Shown piece after piece: positions 14,754-24,184 of a stretch of DNA of 30,584 bases (positions within the stretch are counted from its first letter, which is position 1; each line of letters starts with the position of its first letter). Source of the DNA: a virus. A program made the translations under genes and the position numbers. The stretch is taken from IMG/VR virus record IMGVR_UViG_3300042090_000828, positions 1 to 30,584 of that record; one strand, 5' to 3'. The notes under the pieces were generated by a model. That model searched no databases and was not told the origin of the DNA. It was given only the letters and a program-made list of their open reading frames with translations.

Positions 14754-15199
14754 TACTCTGCCTCCCCATAAAGCATGACGATTCCCCAGTCTTCAGCCAC
14801 GTCAATTTGTTCGAACCCAAGCCGCGTCGCGAAGCGTACCGAAGGCTCATCGTTCTTCAAAACGGTCGTTATCAAGCTGCGTTTCACTTGCATGATTTCC
14901 GAAATTTGGGCGCGTGCTTCACGCATCACTTTAACGGGATAATGCGTCGCCTCTTCGGAAAGAGCAAGCCAGATGTATCCAACCGGAGAAAGCAGGGAAC
15001 CAGTCACACCACCGAGACCGGCAAGACGGCCGTCAATTATCCACGCCCGGCAAAAATACGAATCATCAAAGCACGCCCTAAGCTGCTTATGGGCGTTGAG
15101 CCCGAGTTTCATAAAAGCGTCGTTGTGATCAATGCGGAGCCGGCGGATAATCTTCCCGCAATGATACGGCTTGCCCGGTTCGAGACAAAACGTTGTCAC
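14753..15199 (-). CDS. GNAT-like protein in the internal-core cassette (gp13-like position)
   Basis: This 148-residue protein starts with GTG in a GTGA overlap with the tail-nozzle gene. It has a beta-alpha layout with YFCRAWIIDGRLAGLGGV, and near the end NDEPSVRFATRLGFEQI, which matches the acetyl-CoA-binding and C-terminal part of the GNAT acetyltransferase fold. Podoviruses often carry such proteins at the T7 gp13 position, where they may serve in assembly rather than as active enzymes. Activity and substrate are not shown here. The fold call is moderate. Confidence 0.65.
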   Translation of the reverse strand: MTTFCLEPGKPYHCGKIIRRLRIDHNDAFMKLGLNAHKQLRACFDDSYFCRAWIIDGRLAGLGGVTGSLLSPVGYIWLALSEEATHYPVKVMREARAQISEIMQVKRSLITTVLKNDEPSVRFATRLGFEQIDVAEDWGIVMLYGEAE

Positions 15200-18100
15200 T
15201 GTTGGCCCCCTTGTTGCTGGCGTGGTGCAGCCTGAGTTTCAGGAGTATCCCCAACAAAGACTTCTGGAATGAATGCCAACACATTCATTGGCAATGGAAC
15301 ATCCTGCTCCATAGCACATTGACCGGCCGTTTGATATCCGCCGAATACCGGAATGCGTATATCTCCGGTGAAGAGAGGGGTCGTCGGGCTGTTATACGGC
15401 TTACGAGCCCGGAGATTGGTCACAGGGGCCGCCGTCATCTGCTGCCATTTGGCGTTGATTTTCATCGGGGTAAACAACGATCCATCTGGTTGATTGGAAC
15501 CGATGGTCATTCCTGCGGAAGCTTCGACACGCGCAGTAATGGCGGCATTTTTTTTACGTTCTCCTTGCACGGTCGGTTGTCCAACGTCAAGATAAACGCT
15601 CTGGAGCTGGACTTTGAAACCGAGGCCGATAGTCACGAATGAGGCGGGGGTGTCAAGCGTAATGGAACCCGTGGCAGATACCGCGCGTGGTGTAATGACG
15701 TTGCCATCAGCCAACCCGGTTACCGTCATTCCAGCCAAATGGGTGAGTCCGGTGATGACTGTCGTTGGGGTGGTCATCGTCCAATTTCCCGCCGTCTGAG
15801 GCTGTGGCACTTCATCATCGTCCCAAAAGACCGAAACAATCGGTGTCGTGATGTTGGCGACGACTTGGGTAAAGCTGACGTACTGGGTGATCGTGGCCAC
15901 GCCGCCGCCCATGCGGATGACCGAGCCAACATTAGTTGGGGCAAAAATCGGAGCAGTCGCGGTGAAGGTAGCGGAATTGTCCAATGTCAAAGTAGCGCTC
16001 GCCCCAGTGCCTGAATTGGTGGGGTCCGCGATAACAAGGGCCGGATAGGTATATCCCGAGCCCGGATTGAGGATATTCACCGCAACAACGACACCCGCGC
16101 TGTTCAGTGTTACGCTCGCCGTCGCCCCCGAGCCGGGTCCAGTGCCATTGTCATCAACAACCGTTGCTGTGGTATGAGTAGAGTATCCGGTACCCCCCAC
16201 CAGACTGGAGACGCCAGAGATCGCACCCAAGCCGGTGGCTGACGAAGCGGTTATTGTGGCATTAGGTGTCCCTTGTGGATATTGTAGACCACAATCAACG
16301 CACCAAGGCTGTTCCGGCGAATTCCATAGACGATCATCCATGCGCTCGATTGTATAGGCTCGGCCAGCGGTGAGATAACGCTCCACACCGACGTAAAGCG
16401 CGTCAACCGGCAATTCGGTAACTGAGCATAGTGTACGGAAAAAACCTCGCGTATCATGTCGAGCCCAGCCGGCCACCTGTTGCGGTTTGTTGAAGGTTAG
16501 GCTCAACAGGACGCCGTCGTTACGCACCGACCACATGATTTTGAAGGGTTCTTCACACCAAGCGTGCTCGCGTGTTGTATAGCTTGTAAAGAGCTGGGGG
16601 GAATTCTGCGTAAGGTCTTCACCGGTGTAGATGTTGGTGAAGAAGTTATAGGACAGGTCTCGATAGATCGAGCCTTTGGCCTGAACATAAAGGATATCAT
16701 AATCGATCTTGATGGGCGGCACGGTCGAAGAACAACCGTTATACGCTTGCGGCTGAGCTTGCTGATTGCTCGGGGTGATCGGTTGGGGGTTCAGCGACGA
16801 ACCACCAACGCCAGTCAACTGCCATGCAGACAGACCGGTGAGAACAACGAGACCGCCGGGCATGGAAACCATGAACTGGATACCGTTGACTTCAACAGAC
16901 CATGGCGTACCGGTGATGGCGTCGGAGGCAATCGTGGGGATGCGTGAATCGAAGTTTTTGAACGCGCCCGGTTGACTCATCCAATAAGTGTCCGGGTTAT
17001 TCAACGAATTTGCGTAAACCCGTCGTTCTTGGAAGTACGCGGGCACAGACGGATAAGTCCCCGTTTGGGGGCCTACGTTAAGAGTCGCCGTCGCTCCCGA
17101 GCCATCTCCCGAGATCGACACGGTATCGCCCGGCGCATAGTTCTCCCCGCCGTCTTGCACAATGATGGCGCCCAGAGGTCCAGGTGCGACGTTATTATTT
17201 CCACCGGATCCGGGTGTAAGAGTGGTATTGACCACAACGGAAAGAACCGCCCCCGATCCTGTCGATGTGGTTATGTTTGCCGTTGCCGTCGTATAGTTCA
17301 CGCCACCGTTGGTGATATACGCCGAGAGAATTTGACCGCGTGCAAATGGATTGGAGTGGATCGGGGGGACTTGGGTAAAGTCGGCAGTGATATTGTTATC
17401 TACAAAGCGGGTGCCAAATACCGTACCAGCATATCCGAAAAGAGCCCCGGCAGGAATTGGGGAGCCGAATGATGGCGTGGCTTTATAAACTCGATATTCT
17501 GTCACGGTGGGTACTTGAGTCCAGGTCAAAGTGACCGATCCGGCTTGACCCGCGATATTCACGCCTTGAACGGTGCCAATGTTGGATGCGATACTTTCGG
17601 TGCCGTCGTTGGGGTCCACCGCCGTCACAACATAGCTGTAATACACTGCCCCCAGTCCACTAATAACCCCGCTGAAAATGGTGGGGGGAGAAATAGAAGG
17701 TTGGGCAATTACAGATGAAAAATTCCAATTACTGTCCGTGACCCGCGTTAGGTCTTGGGGGGCATATTCTGTTTGGGTCTGTTGGTTGACGCAGCACAAA
17801 CTCATCACGTCAGCCGATTGGGTAAATTTTAAGTATTCAAGGTCATTCTCGCTATAGATCGTGGGCAATGTATAAATACGAGAGGCCGCACCTCCCGAGA
17901 TATACGCTGGATATCCTGTCGAGTTTATGGGGTTTCCGTACACATCGTAAAGCGCATATGTTGTCGGAGTTAATTGCTGGACAACGACGGTTTCCCCATT
18001 GAACGGGGTCATGCCATTAAGGTTCGCCAATTCCACCCAATCACCACTATTGAAAGGTGCTGCCGTGGTGGTCGTAACATTGAATTGAACACCGTAACCA

Positions 18101-19149
18101 AAGCCAGAGGTGGAAGCTTGTTGAACGGGATTGGCTGGAAAAGCGGTATAATTGCCGGGGTTCGTGACCACAACAACATTCGGGGCCAAAATAGAAAAAT
18201 GAAATGTGGCGCTGCTACCCGTTCCCGAGGTGGATAATTGGGTAAATTCGCCAGATACCGGGTTAGATGTAAAAACGCCGGCATTTGTGACTGTGTTTTG
18301 CAAAACCCCCATTTTGATATTGAGCGTTGCACCAGTGAGACCCCCGCCTGTTACGGGCTCCGCCGTCAACAGCGTAGGATTGACGGTATAGTTCCCCCCA
18401 AAGGTTATCCCATTAACGGCCGTGATGGCGCCACTGGCAATTGTGACTGTTGCCTGAAAAGGTGTGCCGGTGCCGGTGGTACCGAGGACTGTCGCAGTCC
18501 CGTTCACACCCCCCGTGCCCGCCGAAGCAACGGTTGCGCTGACGACCTGAGTTGAAGCGACCGTGACCACAGCGGGAGTGGTTTGGACACCGCCCGCCAG
18601 ATGGATGGTGTCGCCCGGCACATAGCCCACACCGGGAGCGTACCCCTGCGTCAACAAAAGCAAGGTATTGGTAACAGTGACGACCATGGGGGATGAGAAA
18701 GTACCACCAGCAAGCGTTACAGTATCTCCAGGGGCGTATGAATTCGAAATCCCCGAATCGATCGGTGTTGCCGTCGAACCCGCCGATGCGGTTACTGTGG
18801 TCATGATCGCCGGATTGGCTTGGGAAATATTTGTAATGTCAATGGAGCTGTCAACTACGAACGCGCCGTTGGCGACCACACGCATGTAGTTGTTGCCAAA
18901 TTCAAGAGCGAGCCCTTGATTAATATTAAATTGAAAAGTTATAAGGCGCGGAGGCGCATTACGGCCGGTTTGTTTGGAGAACCCGGTAAATGCCGTGCCA
19001 GCGCGCGAATAGCCGCCGCCTCGATACCCCACGAACATATTGCGCATGGTGGAAGCAGCGGTGTGAAACCGCGCCAAGTCCACATGACCGAAAATGCTTG
19101 GTCCGACTTCACCGCTCGTAAAGCTGGTTTGGATTGCGGGTACAGCCAT
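15196..19149 (-). CDS. Tail nozzle / tubular protein B-like, with large beta-repeat insertions
   Basis: The N-terminus (IQTSFTSGEVGPSIFGHVDL, then MRNMFVGYRGGGYSRAGTAF) is the signature of podovirus tail tubular B or stabilisation proteins, which form the tail nozzle. At 1317 residues it is much longer than T7 gp12 (about 800). The extra length includes several GxxYxPGDTVxLxGG elements (SYAPGDTVTLAGG, GYVPGDTIHLAGG, NYAPGDTVSISGD) and PGSGYTYPALVI-type elements. It also includes a fibronectin-III-like stretch (YYSYVVTAVDPNDGTESIAS). Such insertions usually lie on the virion surface and may bind sugars. It follows three adaptor-like genes in the operon. Confidence 0.8.
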   Translation of the reverse strand: MAVPAIQTSFTSGEVGPSIFGHVDLARFHTAASTMRNMFVGYRGGGYSRAGTAFTGFSKQTGRNAPPRLITFQFNINQGLALEFGNNYMRVVANGAFVVDSSIDITNISQANPAIMTTVTASAGSTATPIDSGISNSYAPGDTVTLAGGTFSSPMVVTVTNTLLLLTQGYAPGVGYVPGDTIHLAGGVQTTPAVVTVASTQVVSATVASAGTGGVNGTATVLGTTGTGTPFQATVTIASGAITAVNGITFGGNYTVNPTLLTAEPVTGGGLTGATLNIKMGVLQNTVTNAGVFTSNPVSGEFTQLSTSGTGSSATFHFSILAPNVVVVTNPGNYTAFPANPVQQASTSGFGYGVQFNVTTTTAAPFNSGDWVELANLNGMTPFNGETVVVQQLTPTTYALYDVYGNPINSTGYPAYISGGAASRIYTLPTIYSENDLEYLKFTQSADVMSLCCVNQQTQTEYAPQDLTRVTDSNWNFSSVIAQPSISPPTIFSGVISGLGAVYYSYVVTAVDPNDGTESIASNIGTVQGVNIAGQAGSVTLTWTQVPTVTEYRVYKATPSFGSPIPAGALFGYAGTVFGTRFVDNNITADFTQVPPIHSNPFARGQILSAYITNGGVNYTTATANITTSTGSGAVLSVVVNTTLTPGSGGNNNVAPGPLGAIIVQDGGENYAPGDTVSISGDGSGATATLNVGPQTGTYPSVPAYFQERRVYANSLNNPDTYWMSQPGAFKNFDSRIPTIASDAITGTPWSVEVNGIQFMVSMPGGLVVLTGLSAWQLTGVGGSSLNPQPITPSNQQAQPQAYNGCSSTVPPIKIDYDILYVQAKGSIYRDLSYNFFTNIYTGEDLTQNSPQLFTSYTTREHAWCEEPFKIMWSVRNDGVLLSLTFNKPQQVAGWARHDTRGFFRTLCSVTELPVDALYVGVERYLTAGRAYTIERMDDRLWNSPEQPWCVDCGLQYPQGTPNATITASSATGLGAISGVSSLVGGTGYSTHTTATVVDDNGTGPGSGATASVTLNSAGVVVAVNILNPGSGYTYPALVIADPTNSGTGASATLTLDNSATFTATAPIFAPTNVGSVIRMGGGVATITQYVSFTQVVANITTPIVSVFWDDDEVPQPQTAGNWTMTTPTTVITGLTHLAGMTVTGLADGNVITPRAVSATGSITLDTPASFVTIGLGFKVQLQSVYLDVGQPTVQGERKKNAAITARVEASAGMTIGSNQPDGSLFTPMKINAKWQQMTAAPVTNLRARKPYNSPTTPLFTGDIRIPVFGGYQTAGQCAMEQDVPLPMNVLAFIPEVFVGDTPETQAAPRQQQGGQQ

Positions 19150-19152
19150 GGC

Positions 19153-20046
19153 TCAGAATACCGATCCATCAGCGAGGGCCAGACCATCCCAACCACTACC
19201 GGACCCCCACCCACCATCACCTCCGCCGCCACCGCCGCCCCAGGGCCCACCCCAGGTGCCTCCACCAACGTTGCGGGCTCGCATCCAATCTACGGAGATA
19301 TCCGAAGAGGAGGTGCTCTCGTTGCCGTCGTTCAAACGGGCCTCAATCAGCTTTTGCTTGACGATTTGGATTTGGGTGTTCCGTGTGGCCATACCGAGCT
19401 TGGGGTCATCATGCAAGGCAAAGGCACATTCGCTACCAAGATATGCGACGAAAGCGGCGCGGAAAAGCGAATCCCACACGCTCGGGTATTCGATGAAGCA
19501 TGTATAGACTAACTGAGCATGCTTTACGTTGGTGAGAATTACCGTTCGACCAATGGGGCTGACGCCTTGGGTTTCCCACCAAATTTGTCCGAGTTGGGGC
19601 GGGTAGTTGCTATCAAAGGCAACCTGAAATCGCGCCGGGCGAATGCGTTGACCGACGCCGGGATTTTGCCCGAGATTAGCCACAATGGGAGTTTGTGGGA
19701 TAGAGATGTTCCCTGGAGGAGAAGGGGAGATTTCACCGCTTCGGTTCCACGGTATATACCGGGCTCGCATGCAGTCGATGGGGTATTCGTACTCAAAGAC
19801 CCACGGTACCGGAACCACTGTTCCCGCTTCCGGGCTTTGGCCGGTGGCGTCGGCAAGCAAAACAAGATCAGCCGTCTTACGGGCGAAATTCCAATTGGCG
19901 GCTCGAAAGAGTTGCTGGAGACATTGGCTATACGCGCGCAAAAGAACTTGCGCCGGCCGGGTGCCCTCCTGGAGATCGCCAATAGTGAATTTCATGCCGA
20001 TGGCGTCAAGCGCCTGATTGGCTACGTCGGCGGCTAGATTGGCCAT
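19153..20046 (-). CDS. Tail tubular protein A-like adaptor (copy 3, longest)
   Basis: This 297-residue protein has the adaptor pattern: N-terminal DVANQALDAIGM, a central NWNFARKTADL, PWVFEYEYPIDCMRARYI, and a helical LFRAAFVAYLGSECAFAL. T7 gp11-like adaptors join the portal to the nozzle. The C-terminus adds a Gly/Trp-rich tail (GGGTWGGPWGGGGGGGDGG and onward) absent from the two shorter paralogues upstream. It starts three bases after the previous stop region and is followed by the nozzle gene, which is the usual order. Confidence 0.8.
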   Translation of the reverse strand: MANLAADVANQALDAIGMKFTIGDLQEGTRPAQVLLRAYSQCLQQLFRAANWNFARKTADLVLLADATGQSPEAGTVVPVPWVFEYEYPIDCMRARYIPWNRSGEISPSPPGNISIPQTPIVANLGQNPGVGQRIRPARFQVAFDSNYPPQLGQIWWETQGVSPIGRTVILTNVKHAQLVYTCFIEYPSVWDSLFRAAFVAYLGSECAFALHDDPKLGMATRNTQIQIVKQKLIEARLNDGNESTSSSDISVDWMRARNVGGGTWGGPWGGGGGGGDGGWGSGSGWDGLALADGSVF

Positions 20047-20049
20047 GCG

Positions 20050-20664
20050 TTACCCCTGTTCGGTTTGGGCAACCTTCATACTAACAGCTTCGTCGCTCGC
20101 TGCCAACTTGGTCGCATCCAGTCCGACAAGCGCCGGAGCTAGGCGCCGGCCAAGAGCGGCGGCAAGTGCTTCCACAAAGTTAGCTTCCCAATCGGTGGGG
20201 TCGGTGATCTGCCCGGTATATGTCAGAATCGCGCTCGGAATGTTGCAAAGAATCACTTTTTGTGGGGGCGTCAAAAACTTATCGTTCTCGACGGAATACA
20301 CGACTGGTTGCGGGTTGAATTCTTGGATGAACACCGGTTCCGCTTTAATGGCCCGTACCTTCAAACAATCGTCGGGGTAGGTATACTCGAAAACCCACGG
20401 GATCGAAGGGTATTGCGGTGACCATCCGCCAACCGAGACATATCCGCCTGGAGGAGCTTGTTTAAGCAACGACATCGATATGTTGCGCTCGGCAAAAGCC
20501 CAGTCGTCTTGACGCAACAATTCGTCACGCGTCTGGGCGTAGATGTCGAGCGCCTTTTTAGCTGCCTTGGAGCCATCATATAGGTTGCCAATACGCATCT
20601 GGAAACCTATGCGCACCAAGGCCAAATTGACCACATCGGCGGGCGAACTAACTGAGACGACCAT
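20050..20664 (-). CDS. Tail tubular protein A-like adaptor (copy 2)
   Basis: This 204-residue paralogue of the flanking genes shares the same landmarks in the same order: DVVNLALVRIGF, DDWAFAERNISM, PWVFEYTYPDDCLKVRAI and ADWxANF-type DWEANFVEALAAALGRRLAP. It lacks the Gly-rich tail of copy 3. The gene is closely spaced with both neighbours. It may be a second adaptor subunit, or one of several rings in the connector. The paralogy is clear by eye; separate roles are unknown. Confidence 0.75.
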   Translation of the reverse strand: MVVSVSSPADVVNLALVRIGFQMRIGNLYDGSKAAKKALDIYAQTRDELLRQDDWAFAERNISMSLLKQAPPGGYVSVGGWSPQYPSIPWVFEYTYPDDCLKVRAIKAEPVFIQEFNPQPVVYSVENDKFLTPPQKVILCNIPSAILTYTGQITDPTDWEANFVEALAAALGRRLAPALVGLDATKLAASDEAVSMKVAQTEQG

Positions 20665-20666
20665 GC

Positions 20667-21233
20667 TTAGCTATCCCTTCCCTCACCAGAGGACTCAAAG
20701 GCCCCGCCACTCTGCAACAGATTTTGAGATGTGTCCGGTTTGGAGAAGATGGCCATTGCCAACTCACTCGAAAGCAGGCGAACCACGGCCTCCCGAAACA
20801 GGGAATCCCAGGTGTTCTCATTCGGCATGTTGTTATAGACGATCTGAGCGTTTGCTTGGTTCGTCTGGATAACGCGGGTTTGTGAACCATTAACGACGTT
20901 GTTCGCCACAACCCAGTTGACGGGCAACGGGTCGTTTATGTCCGTCAGGGTGGCCGGCATGACTTGCCAAATCTGCACGGCGTTGGCCGGGTAGATGTAC
21001 TCGAAGGTCCACGGAAACGGCGCCGTGTTGCCCGAGAGCGAGAGAGGAGCAGTGTTGCGGGCAAAGTCCCAACCAAACTGACGGGCAACTGTCTGGATGC
21101 AAGGGTAGTACAGACTGGAGGCGGCCACACCAGCGGGGCTCGTGTCGAAATTGGGCGCCACGCCACTCACCGGGGGTGTATTGTCCCCGACCATTTGGAG
21201 CGCTTGATTTACGATGTCCGTTGATGTGGTCAT
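20667..21233 (-). CDS. Tail tubular protein A-like adaptor (copy 1, shortest)
   Basis: This 188-residue protein has the adaptor landmarks DIVNQALQMVGD, GWDFARNTAPL, PWTFEYIYPANAVQIWQV and TWDSLFREAVVRLLSSELAM. The last of these closely matches VWDSLFRAAFVAYLGSEC in copy 3. It is the first of three tandem paralogues and follows the tailspike-like gene. The C-terminus is Ser/Gly-rich. A structural role at the head-tail junction is likely; why three copies exist is unknown. Confidence 0.75.
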   Translation of the reverse strand: MTTSTDIVNQALQMVGDNTPPVSGVAPNFDTSPAGVAASSLYYPCIQTVARQFGWDFARNTAPLSLSGNTAPFPWTFEYIYPANAVQIWQVMPATLTDINDPLPVNWVVANNVVNGSQTRVIQTNQANAQIVYNNMPNENTWDSLFREAVVRLLSSELAMAIFSKPDTSQNLLQSGGAFESSGEGRDS

Positions 21234-21236
21234 GGA

Positions 21237-23465
21237 TCACGGACCTTGCAACATCCAGCAGCCAAGGCCGGAATTGTAAAACGCCGTGGCTGTCTGGAAT
21301 TGAGTAAGTGTCATGGCGTTGCAGATCGCAAAACCCGAGCCGCCGACTGCAAAGGTGAGGGTGTTCACAGAGGAGTTACGTAGCTGAATATATCGACCAT
21401 TCCACACGTCGCCGTTGATATTGCTGATCGTGGTTGGCGCGGAAGACGTGAGGAAGATGTTTGGATAGATGCCGGCCGGGATGGTGGTGGCGGCCGTTAC
21501 CGGCGATGGGATAATATCGTCAATACCCCAGTTGTTGTTGATGATCAGGTGCAGATAGTTGGCTGAACCCCCGCCACCGAAGGCGACAGGGTTCGTGACT
21601 GGATAAGCGGAGGAACCAAACGAGTTCCCCGTAATGATCCCCAAATTTGTGCTGCTGGAGGTGAGGGAAACGCCGGTGCCCAAGGTACCGGTGCCAACGA
21701 ATGAATCACAGACCGCAATGCGGTTATTTTCCACCGTGATCTGGCTAACCGAGCCACCAATTGAAATGCCTGTTCCGGACGGCGAACTTGCTTGGGCGCA
21801 AATTGAATTATCCTGAAGGGTAACGTTGGTCCAGGTATCCCCAATGTCAAAAGCCGTTTGATTCGCGGGGACGAATGTCGTCATCGCTTTGAAATATAGA
21901 CCGCCCAAGTTCGGAGAAGCGCCGGTATTGCGGACATGCACGCTACCGCCTGCACCTGTGGAAGCCCACGAGCCGACGAAAGTATTCGAGAACATGATTG
22001 AGTTGGCAGCGCCGGTATCAATCAATAGATCGTACAGACCATCCGAATCCCCCAACACACTGTTGGAAGCTTGGGTGAAATTCACGGCTTGATTATTGCC
22101 TGGGAAAATCTTGGTACCAATGTTGCAACGGTACGAAAAAACATTCCCGTTCAAATAGACACCGCCTGAATCCAGTATCAACAGGCCGGTGCTGTTTAGA
22201 TCACCGCAATATACGGAATTGGATTCAAAGCGAAGATTGCCCGTGTTACCGCCGGTAGACGTTTCCCCCACAACATACGCGGCGCAATTGTTGTTCGACG
22301 CTGGCAAAGCAATGTTATGCGATACCACGCCTTCCAGATTTTGGGCGCTCGGGTTGGTCGCGGAATCGGCCGTAATGCCCACACCGAAACAGGCGTTGTT
22401 GACTTGGTTATTGTAAAAATGCGTCGGTGCAACAATGGGGTTGGAATTCTTCGAATACAGACCGTGACCGGATGAATTCACGATACCGGCAGCTTGGTCG
22501 ATGCAAAGGCTGTCAACGGTACCCCCAACTTGCAGGGTGAGCACGTCGATGTTTGCCGTAGCTTGGCGTAGGCCTGCCGTACAGGTTCGATTATAGATGC
22601 CCTGGCCACCGCCGGCACCAACGATATATGGTGCCGTCGCAGCAACAAGGGAATTGACCGGGTATGGGCCGCCCACGATTAGAAGGCGCGTACCGAGCGC
22701 AGCCGTGGCATTGATGGCAGCCTGCATGCATGTGGTATTGACGGCGGCCGTGTAAGTCGGCCCGCAACCCCATTGACGCGCGTCACCGCCGGAGGCGGGA
22801 AAGTTGGCAATCCAGCACAGGTTATTCGCGGATTTGACTTGCCAGCCATTATCGCCAGCACCAGCATTGAGTGAGCAAGCCGATCCCGAGGCCGTGTAGA
22901 GAAGCGCAGGGGAGTCACCCGGAGTAGCGAAGCTCATTCGCTGAATTTGAGGTGCCGTCGTTGTGGGCAAAGCTTGAAGGGCAGAGTTGTTGATAACGGT
23001 CGTGATGGTCGAACCGCCACCCGAGGTCGGGAACGGATAGGTGATGCCATTGATGAGGAAGTTCAACGATGTGGGCGCGGCGGCACCGCCGCTACCGACA
23101 ACAATTGTCGGAACGCCATTGATGTTCGGGCTGACGCAAAAATAGTGGTAACCGGCGGTATTTGTCAGCGGGGCATCATAATCACAGAGGTTGGTTCCAA
23201 ACGGCCCCGAGCCGGTAGCGTTGGCTGGATATTGGTTCGTCGGGCTCCGCTGCGTGAGCAACAGTTCCGAGAGGCCAAGATTGGTGCCCCCGCCGCCCGC
23301 CGGCCCGCTGTCTTGGACGATGGGCTGTGAATAACCGTTGGGCACATACATGGGGGCGTGTGCGGGCTGCCACGGGCCACCCTGCAAGATCGCCTGTTGG
23401 GCCATTACCCACGCGGGGAAAGACGCCATGACCAGGAGGGTGGCGAGAAAGCGGAGCATCTTCAT
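21237..23465 (-). CDS. Tailspike-like beta-helix protein with an N-terminal signal peptide
   Basis: This 742-residue protein begins with a clear Sec signal: MKMLRF, a hydrophobic core and AWVMA before QQ, with likely cleavage after residue 22. The mature part is rich in Asn, Gly, Ser and Thr, with repeated short strands (NLEGVVSHNIAL, LRFESNSVYCGD, ITVENNRIAVCDSF, LGIITGNSFGSS). This is the look of a right-handed parallel beta-helix as in tailspikes and pectate lyases. The C-terminal domain (YIQLRNSSVNTLTFAV and CWML near the end) resembles that of the 165-aa protein. AGGG lies upstream of the ATG. A signal peptide on a virion protein is odd; see findings. Host-surface binding or depolymerase activity is inferred. 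Confidence 0.7.
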   Translation of the reverse strand: MKMLRFLATLLVMASFPAWVMAQQAILQGGPWQPAHAPMYVPNGYSQPIVQDSGPAGGGGTNLGLSELLLTQRSPTNQYPANATGSGPFGTNLCDYDAPLTNTAGYHYFCVSPNINGVPTIVVGSGGAAAPTSLNFLINGITYPFPTSGGGSTITTVINNSALQALPTTTAPQIQRMSFATPGDSPALLYTASGSACSLNAGAGDNGWQVKSANNLCWIANFPASGGDARQWGCGPTYTAAVNTTCMQAAINATAALGTRLLIVGGPYPVNSLVAATAPYIVGAGGGQGIYNRTCTAGLRQATANIDVLTLQVGGTVDSLCIDQAAGIVNSSGHGLYSKNSNPIVAPTHFYNNQVNNACFGVGITADSATNPSAQNLEGVVSHNIALPASNNNCAAYVVGETSTGGNTGNLRFESNSVYCGDLNSTGLLILDSGGVYLNGNVFSYRCNIGTKIFPGNNQAVNFTQASNSVLGDSDGLYDLLIDTGAANSIMFSNTFVGSWASTGAGGSVHVRNTGASPNLGGLYFKAMTTFVPANQTAFDIGDTWTNVTLQDNSICAQASSPSGTGISIGGSVSQITVENNRIAVCDSFVGTGTLGTGVSLTSSSTNLGIITGNSFGSSAYPVTNPVAFGGGGSANYLHLIINNNWGIDDIIPSPVTAATTIPAGIYPNIFLTSSAPTTISNINGDVWNGRYIQLRNSSVNTLTFAVGGSGFAICNAMTLTQFQTATAFYNSGLGCWMLQGP

Positions 23466-23477
23466 GGGACAGCCCTG

Positions 23478-23786
23478 TTAGTTGGAGTCGTTTTCTTCGT
23501 CTTCGGATTCAATCGTGAGGGCGGTGATCTGGACTTCCACGCGGGCGCAATCCTCGCCTTCCGTGTTCTGGAGAGAACTGACGCTTGTTATTGTGCCCAG
23601 AAAGTGCCCGTGCAAAATACCCCCGACGAAGGCGTCGGAGGAGTCCAAGTTGAGCTTGCACAGTTCAGCGTTCGTGAGGACGATCCGAAGCCCGTAAGGA
23701 TAATCCGGCTTGGGAGCTGGGATGGGTTGAAAAGCGTCAAGCTTCTCTTCATCGTCCAATTCCATGGATGTCATAGGAGAAGCCAC
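23478..23786 (-). CDS. Conserved small virion-cassette protein, possibly capsid-associated
   Basis: This 102-residue acidic protein starts with GTG at 23786, chosen because GGAGG sits eight bases upstream. The motif PDYPYGLRIVLTNAELCKLNLD, with GGILHGHFLGTITSVSS after it, is a pattern I associate with small structural proteins near head genes of podoviruses, possibly a capsid staple. The C-terminus is very acidic (ESEDEENDSN). It lies between a charged coiled-coil protein and the tailspike-like gene. Confidence 0.6.
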   Translation of the reverse strand: MASPMTSMELDDEEKLDAFQPIPAPKPDYPYGLRIVLTNAELCKLNLDSSDAFVGGILHGHFLGTITSVSSLQNTEGEDCARVEVQITALTIESEDEENDSN

Positions 23787-23789
23787 GGC

Positions 23790-24179
23790 TTATTCCTCCC
23801 CGTCAGGCGGTCCACCGGCGGCAGCGGCCGGAGCGGGGGCGCCTTCTTGCGGACCCGGCGGCGGTGTGACCGCTCCGCCCAGCTCGGCATCATGGCGGGC
23901 ATTTAAGTCCTTCAGGGACTTTTCATGGCGGCCGTGCATCTGGCGCATTTGTTCACGGTGATTGCCATGCATGTCGCGGCGCTCGCCCTCATGCGTCTTG
24001 TGCATGGCGGCGCGTTCCTCGGCGTGGCGATCTTGGACCGACTTTTCTTCGCCCTTGGATTCCGCCTTCGAAGGTTCCTCCTTGCGAGGCTCTTCCTTTT
24101 TAGGCTCGGGCTTGCGTTCCTCTTTGCGGGATTCCCCGTAAAGCTTGGAACGGCGTTCCTTTTCCTTATCGTCGGCCAT
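23790..24179 (-). CDS. Highly charged protein with an 11-residue histidine repeat
   Basis: The 129-residue protein starts with a Lys/Glu-rich region containing RSKLYGESRKEE, then four and a half copies of an 11-residue unit with His at units 1 and often 9 (His52, 63, 74, 85, 96 and His60, 71, 82). Hendecad repeats of this type form long, slightly right-handed coiled coils. The C-terminus is Pro/Ala/Gly-rich and probably disordered. AAAGGA precedes the ATG. It lies with the small virion-cassette genes. No enzyme motif is visible. Confidence 0.65.
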   Translation of the reverse strand: MADDKEKERRSKLYGESRKEERKPEPKKEEPRKEEPSKAESKGEEKSVQDRHAEERAAMHKTHEGERRDMHGNHREQMRQMHGRHEKSLKDLNARHDAELGGAVTPPPGPQEGAPAPAAAAGGPPDGEE

Positions 24180-24184
24180 GAGCT

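Noticed and set aside
21237-23465. Diversity-generating retroelement variable repeat, given the BPP-1-like head
   Set aside because: No reverse transcriptase, template repeat or matching pair of repeats with adenine-specific changes was seen in the window.
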